A stretch of DNA of 64,000 nt from Isobaculum melis (GTDB lineage Bacteria > Bacillota > Bacilli > Lactobacillales > Carnobacteriaceae). The notes beneath the pieces are model-generated. The model was not told the DNA's origin. It ran no database searches and saw only the letters and a list, made by a program, of their open reading frames with translations. The stretch lies in NCBI RefSeq assembly GCF_900111355.1, contig NZ_FOHA01000001.1:310001-374000 (forward strand), written 5' to 3'. This document shows positions 54,339-61,303 of the stretch, piece by piece. Each line of letters starts with the position of its first letter. The stretch's first letter is position 1. The position numbers and the translations under genes were made by a program.

Positions 54339-55142
54339 ATGAGTAAACAGGAAAATTTGATGAGTAAATGGTTGGTTACAATAATTTATGTCATCATGCT
54401 AGGAACCAATGCCGCAGCCATCTTAATCCCATTAAATGGGATGACTACTCAGGAAGTTTCAGACACTTATCCCAATCTATTTGCACCTGCTGGCTTAACC
54501 TTTGCGATTTGGTCAGTGATTTATTTATTGTTAGCAGGTTTTGTGATTTATCAGTGGTTGCGACCAAAGCGTCCGTCTATTATGAGTGAGCCTTCGCTCA
54601 GTAAAAAAATCCGTGGTTTGTTTATTGTCTCTTCAATCTTGAATAGCGTGTGGTTGTTTGCATGGCAATATCTTCAAATTAATTTATCCGTTGTGATTAT
54701 GTTAGGCTTATTAATGATCTTAATCAGTCTCAATCGCTTATTAGCTAAGGTGGCATTAACAACCAAGGATCGATTTTTTGTTAGACTACCGTTTAGTATC
54801 TATTTTGGCTGGATTACCATTGCAACGATTGCGAATATTACAGCCTTTTTTGTTGATAAGCAAATTGATTTCTTCCAAAATAATCAACCTATATGGACTG
54901 TGATTGTTTTAATGATTGGACTGGTGATTATCTGTGCAACCATTCTTTCAAATCATAATATTGCCTATGGTTGCGCGACTATTTGGGCGTATTATGGCAT
55001 TTTATTTAAGCATCAAGCACAGAATGGTTGGAATCAGGCGTATCCCATGATTATTTTAACTGTGATTGGCTGTATCGCAGTGATTGTATTGGTTTGTATT
55101 TATGAATCTATTCAGGAATTTAAAAGGAAAAAGAACGTCTAG
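54339..55142 (+). CDS. TspO/MBR-like tryptophan-rich membrane protein
   Basis: A 267-residue membrane protein with seven or eight helices. NLFAPAGLTFAIWSVIYLLLAGFVIYQW and SVWLFAWQYLQI resemble the TspO/tryptophan-rich sensory protein family in long Gram-positive versions. Possible porphyrin or lipid binding; role uncertain. Follows the DUF1295 gene by 15 bases with AAAGGGGGAG upstream. Confidence 0.75.
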   Translation: MSKQENLMSKWLVTIIYVIMLGTNAAAILIPLNGMTTQEVSDTYPNLFAPAGLTFAIWSVIYLLLAGFVIYQWLRPKRPSIMSEPSLSKKIRGLFIVSSILNSVWLFAWQYLQINLSVVIMLGLLMILISLNRLLAKVALTTKDRFFVRLPFSIYFGWITIATIANITAFFVDKQIDFFQNNQPIWTVIVLMIGLVIICATILSNHNIAYGCATIWAYYGILFKHQAQNGWNQAYPMIILTVIGCIAVIVLVCIYESIQEFKRKKNV

Positions 55143-55214
55143 TTGTTGGTGATTGATGGCTCATGAAAACTGAAATCTGAGAAGCTTCTTGACAATCAAT
55201 CAATCGCGCAGTAA

Positions 55215-55254
55215 ACTTTATATGACTAATAAAGTTCTTTTAGTCATATAAAGT
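55215..55254. promoter_or_regulatory. Operator of TetR regulator 2 (own gene)
   Basis: ACTTTATATGACTA and TAGTCATATAAAGT form a perfect 14-base-arm inverted repeat with a 12-base centre, ending 12 bases before the start codon. Confidence 0.85.
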
Positions 55255-55266
55255 TAGGAGGCTATT

Positions 55267-55863
55267 ATGGTACGAGGTTTCTCAGAAGAAGAAAAAGTAA
55301 TCATTAAGGATCAGCTACAAAATGAGTTTATGAAAGATTTAAGACATCAGAATATCCAACAAATTCGCATTGATGACTTAGTGAAACGAGTAGGGATTGC
55401 GAAAGGTTCTTTTTATCTATTTTATTCCTCAAAAGAAATGCTTTTTGCAGATGTTGCAAAAAAAGTGCAATCAGATATGGTAACAGATATCATGAAACTA
55501 GTTAAAGAGCATCCTGAACTAGAGAAAAAAGAACAATTGAAATTAATGTTAAAACAATTATTTCATTATTTGACAGAGTATTTTCCTTGGTTAGGTAAAT
55601 TGGAATCCGTAGAATTTGAAAAAAGTCTCCGTAAATTACCGGAAGAAACACGAAATTCCCTGTTTCGAGATGATGTATCAGATATTCAATTTGTCTTAAC
55701 GCAAATGAAAATGAAAACAACAATCCCCATCGAAGAAGTCGCATCAATGATTCAAATCATTACTTTTTCGAGTACACGCCATGATTACTTTAATACCTCT
55801 TATCAGGCTGCTGTTGATAAAATGTTGGAGATGCTTGTGGAGCAGTTTGTTGAAGAAGAATAA
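55267..55863 (+). CDS. TetR/AcrR-family regulator 2
   Basis: A 198-residue regulator: HTH in IRIDDLVKRVGIAKGSFYLFYSSKEMLFADV (about residues 35-65), then a helical ligand domain. AGGAGG lies just upstream of ATG 55267. A perfect inverted repeat covers its promoter, and a half-conserved copy (TATATGACT...AGTCACGAATA) precedes the downstream ABC operon, so it probably represses both. Confidence 0.92.
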   Translation: MVRGFSEEEKVIIKDQLQNEFMKDLRHQNIQQIRIDDLVKRVGIAKGSFYLFYSSKEMLFADVAKKVQSDMVTDIMKLVKEHPELEKKEQLKLMLKQLFHYLTEYFPWLGKLESVEFEKSLRKLPEETRNSLFRDDVSDIQFVLTQMKMKTTIPIEEVASMIQIITFSSTRHDYFNTSYQAAVDKMLEMLVEQFVEEE

Positions 55864-55912
55864 AATTTACTAGCCTTTTCTAGTGAATGAGAAGGTTAGT
55901 TTTTTTTAAAAT

Positions 55913-55951
55913 TTATATGACTTAAAAAACGTTATTAGTCACGAATATAAT
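55913..55951 (+). promoter_or_regulatory. Second TetR operator and -10 box of the FtsX-type ABC operon
   Basis: TATATGACT and AGTCACGAATA repeat the arms of the 55215-55254 operator with similar spacing. TATAAT (55946-55951) overlaps the right arm. Confidence 0.75.
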
Positions 55952-55970
55952 TTAAGAAGGAGGGTTTCAG

Positions 55971-56672
55971 ATGAATATGATCGAAGTGAAGCATGTAGTC
56001 AAGGACTATCAAGTAGGAAAACAAAGTGTCAGAGCGTTGGATGATGTTTCTTTTACGATAAAAAAAGGTGAATTTACAGTGATTTTAGGGCCAAGCGGCT
56101 CAGGGAAAAGTACTTTGTTGAATATTTTAGGAGGGATGGATCAAGTAACAGAAGGAGAGGTGTTCATTGAAAAACGTGATATTAGTCAATCAAATGATAG
56201 TCAGCTAACGGAATATCGTAGAAAAGAAATTGGCTTTGTCTTTCAGTTTTACAATTTAATTCCAACTTTAAATGCCTATGAAAATGTTGAGATTGTCCAA
56301 AATATTGGCAACCATTCTTTTACAGCAGATGATATGTTAACAGCAGTTGGCTTAGCAGAACGTAAGAAGCATTTTCCAGAAGCCCTTTCAGGTGGTGAGC
56401 TACAAAGAGTATCCATTGCTAGGGCACTATGTAAAAATCCAGCCTTAATTTTATGTGATGAGCCAACAGGTGCGCTTGATACCAAAACGGGACAAAAAAT
56501 TTTTTCTTTACTACAAAAAATGGCACACGACTATCAAAAAACAGTGATTGTTGTAACACATAATGCTGCAGTTGCCCCAGCCGCAGATAAAGTTATTATG
56601 ATTCATGATGGACAAATCCAAGAAGTCATTGAACACTCAACACCGCTTCCAATGGATAAGGTGGTGTGGTAA
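55971..56672 (+). CDS. ABC transporter ATP-binding protein (LolD/MacB type)
   Basis: A 233-residue ATPase. Walker A GPSGSGKST (about residues 37-45), Q-loop QFYNL, signature LSGGELQRVSIARAL (about 140-154), Walker B LILCDEPTGALD, switch VVTHN. This class powers FtsX-like permeases in antimicrobial-peptide resistance or lipoprotein export. ATG 55971 has AGGAGG seven bases upstream. Directly followed by its permease. Confidence 0.95.
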   Translation: MNMIEVKHVVKDYQVGKQSVRALDDVSFTIKKGEFTVILGPSGSGKSTLLNILGGMDQVTEGEVFIEKRDISQSNDSQLTEYRRKEIGFVFQFYNLIPTLNAYENVEIVQNIGNHSFTADDMLTAVGLAERKKHFPEALSGGELQRVSIARALCKNPALILCDEPTGALDTKTGQKIFSLLQKMAHDYQKTVIVVTHNAAVAPAADKVIMIHDGQIQEVIEHSTPLPMDKVVW

Positions 56673-58985
56673 ATGAACATTTTAGTCAAAAAGATGCTAC
56701 GAGATTTTCGTAAAATGAAAGGTGAATTCATCTCCATTTTATTATTAGCTTTTCTAGGAATGTTGGTTTTTACAGGGTTTATTAGTGCGTGGAAAAGTAT
56801 GGATGAAACCTTTGAAGCCTGGTCTGAAAGTAGTCATTTAGCAGATGCTTGGATTAGTGGCAATCAAATCCCAGATACAGCCATTGAAAACATCAAAAAG
56901 GAAGATACTATTCAAGAGCTGCAAAAACAAAGCACATCAACCATGGTCGTGGATAAAAAAGATGGCAATCAACTTGTACAGGCAGTTGTCACAGATGAAC
57001 AAACCATCTCCACCTTAAAAAACGTATCTGGTGAAGCTTTTGATGCAACTAAAAAAGGCGTCTGGGTTGATGACTATTTTGCCACAGAGAATGCTTATCA
57101 AATCGGAGATCAGCTGACACTTTGGTTAGATGGCCAGCAATTTGATACGGTTATTTTAGGGACGATTTTATCTCCAGATTTTATTGCCTATAAAGGGCCA
57201 AATCACGATTTGACTATGAATCATCAAAAGTATGGCTATGTTTATACAAATAATCAAACCATCCCATTGAAGCAACTAGTAGGGACCAATCAATTATTGG
57301 TCAAGCTGTCTGATACAGAGCCTTCAGCTGAGCTAAAACAGCGCATTGAAGAAGCTTTAGGGGAACATTTTATGGCCTATCAAACCAGAATCAATAACCC
57401 GAATGTTGCTACATACATCCAAAAAGTACTGGTACTGAAAAAGCTGGCGATTCTTTTCTCAGCAGTGATTATGCTGTTAGTCTTGTTAACCATTTTAACA
57501 ACGATTCAGCGCTTGGTTCGCCAACAACGAACAATTATTGCCACCTTAAAAGCTTTAGGCATCCGCAACCGTAGTATTTTGTTCCATTATAGTAGCTATG
57601 GCCTTTTTATCAGTTTGATTGGTGTTATATTAGGTATGATAGTTGCCCCTTATAGCTTTACACCTTTTGTCTTAGCGACTCAAAGAAATCAGTTTATGTT
57701 AGCCAATTGGCAAGAGGAATTTCCGCCTATTATTTTCATTGTTGGGATGCTTATCGTGGTGTTAAGTACCCTCACAGCCTATCTAGCAAGCAGAAAGAGC
57801 GTCCAGTCGTTGCCAGCTGAAATGCTGCGGATAAAAATAAAAGACCATCAGTTTTCTGAAAAAGGAAAATGGACAGATGCTTTATTTAAGCAGACCTCAT
57901 TTGCTTGGAAATGGGTCACAAGAGATGCTTTGCGGAATAAAAAAAAGCAGCTGATTGCCATGTTGACCGTCGCAGGAAGTATTCTTTTATTGATTATTAG
58001 CTTTGGTATTCAATATTCTATTCAACAAATGAATCAACAACTTTATGGGAAACAATTTGATTACCGCTTTTCCATCCAATTTGCACAGCAAGTATCTAAT
58101 GAGCAAAGAGCGAGTGTTCAGCAAGCAGTTGGTGATGAAGGACAATGGCAGGAAACAAGACAGGGGCAATTACGACTTGCTAATAGAAGCGAAAATGTCA
58201 CGCTGGTGATCATGGATCAAGGTCTGTATACACATTTTTACAATCAAGAAAAACAGCCGATTCAATTAAAAAAAGAAGGCATCGTTTTATCACATTTTTT
58301 AGCACAAAAATGGCAGGTTGAGATTGGAGATACCCTGCAATTTAAACCAACAGGAACAGCGCAGTATCTGACTACATTTGTGACGGATATTGCTTATGTC
58401 AGTGCACCACAAGGTATCTTAATGAGTCGCGAGGCATGGCAGCAATTGGATCAACCTTTTATGCCGAATACCTTGCTGACAGGGCGCGATATTTCACAAC
58501 AGGAAATTGCAACCAAGCCTGGTGTGCATAAAATAACTTCGTTAAAAAAACAGAAAGAGGATGCAGCGAAAGTTGCAGAAAATATGCAAAGTATTATTAT
58601 CACTTATGGTTTTTTTGCTGTCATTCTCAGTGTAGTTGTTTTATATAACCTAGGCGTCTTAAATTTTACTGAACGCTATCGTGAATATGCGACCTTAAAA
58701 GTATTAGGCTTTCGTAAAAAGGAAATTCGTGGCATTATTTTACGCGATCAATGGCTAGCCTTTCTTTTAGGTGGAGCCCTCAGTCTTGTGTTAATCAAAC
58801 CCGTACTCACTCTTTTTGGTACTATTATTAGTACGGATGAATCAGAAATTTTCACAGCTATTAGTTTGGAGAGAATCTTCATTTCATTTAGTTTAATCCT
58901 GATTTGTAGCTTACTGGTAGGCGTCTATATTAATCGAAAAGTACAAAAAATTGAAATGACTGAAGCCTTGAAAAATGTTGATTAA
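56673..58985 (+). CDS. FtsX-family ABC transporter permease
   Basis: A 770-residue permease: first TM (about residues 20-40), a large extracytoplasmic domain (about 45-245), three TMs (about 250-375), then a second unit with a TM near 430, an extracellular region (about 455-640) and three TMs (about 645-755). This duplicated FtsX layout is typical of peptide-resistance or MacB-like exporters. Starts right after the ATPase stop. Confidence 0.93.
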   Translation: MNILVKKMLRDFRKMKGEFISILLLAFLGMLVFTGFISAWKSMDETFEAWSESSHLADAWISGNQIPDTAIENIKKEDTIQELQKQSTSTMVVDKKDGNQLVQAVVTDEQTISTLKNVSGEAFDATKKGVWVDDYFATENAYQIGDQLTLWLDGQQFDTVILGTILSPDFIAYKGPNHDLTMNHQKYGYVYTNNQTIPLKQLVGTNQLLVKLSDTEPSAELKQRIEEALGEHFMAYQTRINNPNVATYIQKVLVLKKLAILFSAVIMLLVLLTILTTIQRLVRQQRTIIATLKALGIRNRSILFHYSSYGLFISLIGVILGMIVAPYSFTPFVLATQRNQFMLANWQEEFPPIIFIVGMLIVVLSTLTAYLASRKSVQSLPAEMLRIKIKDHQFSEKGKWTDALFKQTSFAWKWVTRDALRNKKKQLIAMLTVAGSILLLIISFGIQYSIQQMNQQLYGKQFDYRFSIQFAQQVSNEQRASVQQAVGDEGQWQETRQGQLRLANRSENVTLVIMDQGLYTHFYNQEKQPIQLKKEGIVLSHFLAQKWQVEIGDTLQFKPTGTAQYLTTFVTDIAYVSAPQGILMSREAWQQLDQPFMPNTLLTGRDISQQEIATKPGVHKITSLKKQKEDAAKVAENMQSIIITYGFFAVILSVVVLYNLGVLNFTERYREYATLKVLGFRKKEIRGIILRDQWLAFLLGGALSLVLIKPVLTLFGTIISTDESEIFTAISLERIFISFSLILICSLLVGVYINRKVQKIEMTEALKNVD

Positions 58986-59114
58986 CATGGATAGAAAAAT
59001 AACACGTGCTTAGCTATTTTAATCATTTATTTACTGTTCCAGTTCTTATCATTTGATAAGAGCAGTTCTCTTAACTTATAATCAGCATAGATTAAAAGGA
59101 AAAGAGGCGGCAAG

Positions 59115-59576
59115 ATGTCTTATCAAGTCGATTTTAAAGAGGTTTCAACAATTGGTTTTGAAAGTTCGCCAGTAGCCAAAGCGTTGGCTGGATTACGCGC
59201 GAATGAAGCACGTTATTATTGGAATAAGTATCAACATGAATTTGTGACAACACCAGCAAGTGAAGCACCTGACACCTTAGCCTGGATTGAAAAAATTCTT
59301 GCTGAACGTGATATGAAGTTTCCTTACAAACCATTAGAGGTTTCAAGTTTTGAAGTAGAGGGGCTCAAAATGGCTTATGTTTTCTATGAAAATGGGTTGG
59401 CCGTGAATGTGATGTATAGCCTGGCAGAGGGTGGCAAACGTGCAGTTGGTTTTAAGTTATCTGATGGTATGGAGATTCCTGCTGAGTTTGAAGGGAAATT
59501 TAAATTTGCTCGTCAAAAATCTAAATTGGCAGGAACGATTCGTGGTTCGTTCTTTGTCATTAAAGGGATCTATTAA
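59115..59576 (+). CDS. Conserved hypothetical protein, 153 residues
   Basis: A soluble alpha/beta protein (DFKEVSTIGFESSPVAKALAGLRANEARYYWNK, then beta-rich C-terminus). I do not recognise the family. AAGAGGCGG-type site precedes ATG 59115. No signal peptide or TM. Stands alone before the Mg2+ riboswitch. Confidence 0.65.
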   Translation: MSYQVDFKEVSTIGFESSPVAKALAGLRANEARYYWNKYQHEFVTTPASEAPDTLAWIEKILAERDMKFPYKPLEVSSFEVEGLKMAYVFYENGLAVNVMYSLAEGGKRAVGFKLSDGMEIPAEFEGKFKFARQKSKLAGTIRGSFFVIKGIY

Positions 59577-59675
59577 GGTAAAAATAACATGATTGAATGA
59601 GCTAAGACGCATTGATTTCTATTTTTTCGAACTAGACCAATCCGTTATTTTTTCTTAAGAAAAATAAAAAAAACG

Positions 59676-59704
59676 TTGACAAGTGTTTTTTTTACTGTTA
59701 TATT
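59676..59704 (+). promoter_or_regulatory. Promoter of the Mg2+ transport operon
   Basis: TTGACA (59676-59681), 17-base spacer, TATATT (59699-59704), about 20 bases before the riboswitch. Confidence 0.8.
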
Positions 59705-59724
59705 TCACACATAAACTTAATAGA

Positions 59725-59947
59725 TTTGTTAGGTGAGGCTCCTATACAAACACAGGCTACTGCCCAAAAATGTCGAGAGACGCCAATGGGTAGAACAGGG
59801 ATTGTCGATACAAGGCTTTTCATAAGGTAGCTAAAAGCTCTGCTTTTTACGTTGTATAGTGCCAAAACTCAACGATGAGATCAAATGGCTTCTTTATGTA
59901 TGCTTTTTCACGACCTTTCGCTGAGTTTTTGGCGAAAGGTCGTTTTT
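59725..59947 (+). ncRNA. M-box (ykoK) Mg2+ riboswitch with terminator
   Basis: The conserved core is plain: TTAGGTGAGGCTCCTATA, GGCTACTGCCC, AGACGCCAATGGGT, then CATAAGG and the 3' GTGCC. Mg2+ binding compacts the RNA and lets a terminator form: ACGACCTTTCGC (59910-59921) with GCGAAAGGTCGT (59932-59943) and T run. The alternative antiterminator is visible: AAAACTCAACG (59864-59874) can pair with CGCTGAGTTTT (59919-59929). High Mg2+ should switch off the downstream genes. Confidence 0.93.
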
Positions 59948-60020
59948 CGTTTGCCTCGTCATTTAAAGAGTTTGTAAATTATTTGAAGGAGGAGAAGGTG
60001 ATGTATTTTTAGCAAAAGTA

Positions 60021-60698
60021 TTGATTAGTTTGTTTGCTGGTAGCTTGATTGGTTTAGAACGACAATGGCGCCAAAAAATAGCAGGTGTTCGAACCATGAC
60101 CTTAGTTTCATTAGGTGCAACCATGTTTGTTTCACTTTCGACACTAATTGTAGATGACTCAAGTCCAACAAGAATTGCGGCTCAAGTTGTCAGTGGTATT
60201 GGTTTTCTTGCAGGGGGTGTCATTTTGCGAGATGGCTTTAGTGTAACAGGCTTAAATACGGCAGCTACCCTTTGGTGTACAGCAGCTGTTGGGAGCATGA
60301 TCGGCGCAGGTTTTATCTTAGAAGGTTTACTAGCAGCGTTACTGATTGCCTTGACCAATATTGTGATTCGCTTTTTCTCAAGAAAAGTAGATGTCATCGT
60401 CGCTGATTATCAGCAAGAAACAACTGAGTTTATGAAAAGTATTGTATTAACAGTGACAGGACTCCGCACAACCGAGGTGTTATTGCGGACAGAAATGATG
60501 CAACAGTTGGATCGCTATTACTTAACATTTGCTTCCTTTGTTTGTCGAGACTTAGCAGAAGGAAAAGTTCAATTACAAGTTGAAATTGAGCCAGCACTCA
60601 ATATCGAATTGGCCGTTCAGGAAATTGTGGCAAACTTATCTAAAAAAGTAGAAGTATTAGAAATTTATCAATTAGTAGGGGAGGAATCATCATGGTAA
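60021..60698 (+). CDS. MgtC/SapB-family membrane protein (start disrupted)
   Basis: A protein of about 225-231 residues with N-terminal helices (SLFAGSLIGLERQWRQKIAGVRTMTLVSLGATMFVSLS is the MgtC signature; then GIGFLAGGVILRDGFSVTGLNTAATLW) and a C-terminal ACT-like domain. The GGAGG-led ATG at 60001 reads ATG TAT TTT TAG; one extra T in the T5 run would join it in frame to this ORF (MYFLAKVLIS). The only in-frame start is a TTG at 60021 with no site. Hence a frameshift, an unusual start or a sequence error. Mg2+-stress membrane protein under the M-box. Confidence 0.82.
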   Translation: MISLFAGSLIGLERQWRQKIAGVRTMTLVSLGATMFVSLSTLIVDDSSPTRIAAQVVSGIGFLAGGVILRDGFSVTGLNTAATLWCTAAVGSMIGAGFILEGLLAALLIALTNIVIRFFSRKVDVIVADYQQETTEFMKSIVLTVTGLRTTEVLLRTEMMQQLDRYYLTFASFVCRDLAEGKVQLQVEIEPALNIELAVQEIVANLSKKVEVLEIYQLVGEESSW

Positions 60699-60702
60699 AA
60701 CA

Positions 60703-61176
60703 GTGTTTACAATAACAAAATGGAATAGTAAAGCTTATCAAGAGGCTTTAGTTCTGAGAAATGAGCTATTAAAGGCAACCTCTGGTAAGAAGCAGTTAGT
60801 AGAGGCTCCTTTAGAGGAACAAAATGATCTACATTTAGTTGTGAAATGTGAGCAGCAAGTCATTGGTACATTATTATTGCATCCCATTGATCAAAAACTG
60901 ATTCAAGTGAAGCAAGTAGCGATTGATTCAGCTTATCAAAGACATGGGATTGGGAAACAGCTCATTCAATATGCTGAACAAATTGCTAGTCGGTTAGGAT
61001 TCTCAGTTGTCTTTTTAACTGGTCGTCAGCAAGCATGGCCATTTTATGAAAAGCTAGCCTATGAAATGTTAGCAGAGAGCTATCAAGAAGGACAGCTCGT
61101 TTTAAAATTATTTAAAAAAGAAGTCGCAATAGAAAAACAGTTTAATCCGCAAAGGGAGATGAAAACAAATGGATGA
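60703..61176 (+). CDS. GNAT-family N-acetyltransferase (start disrupted)
   Basis: About 160 residues. VKQVAIDSAYQRHGIGKQLIQYAEQIA is the GNAT acetyl-CoA-binding motif A (QRHGIG), followed by GFSVVFLTGRQQAWPFYEKLAYE. The GGGGAGG-led ATG at 60692 overlaps the mgtC stop but gives only seven codons; one extra A in the A4 run at 60697-60700 would give MVKTVFTITKWN in frame. The reported frame starts at a GTG without a ribosome site. Substrate unknown; an acetyltransferase between Mg2+ genes is unusual. Confidence 0.8.
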   Translation: MFTITKWNSKAYQEALVLRNELLKATSGKKQLVEAPLEEQNDLHLVVKCEQQVIGTLLLHPIDQKLIQVKQVAIDSAYQRHGIGKQLIQYAEQIASRLGFSVVFLTGRQQAWPFYEKLAYEMLAESYQEGQLVLKLFKKEVAIEKQFNPQREMKTNG

Positions 61177-61258
61177 CAGTAGTTCGAAAATAATGGGTTT
61201 ATGGATTAACAACATCGTGGAAGCATGCAGACAGCTATTTTTGTCTATTTGTTTTTAG
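61169..61258 (+). CDS. Possible 29-residue leader ORF before mgtA
   Basis: ATG 61169 overlaps the GNAT stop (ATGGATGA) and opens 29 codons ending TAG 61256. AGGGAG lies upstream. The end of this frame lies in an inverted repeat (AGACAGC 61229-61235 with GCTGTCT 61262-61268), 36 bases before the mgtA start, an arrangement suited to translation-dependent control of mgtA. May be chance. Confidence 0.35.
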   Translation: MDDSSSKIMGLWINNIVEACRQLFLSICF

Positions 61259-61303
61259 CTCGCTGTCTTTTCCGTAAGCCCGTCATTTAAGGAGCGGGTA
61301 AAA

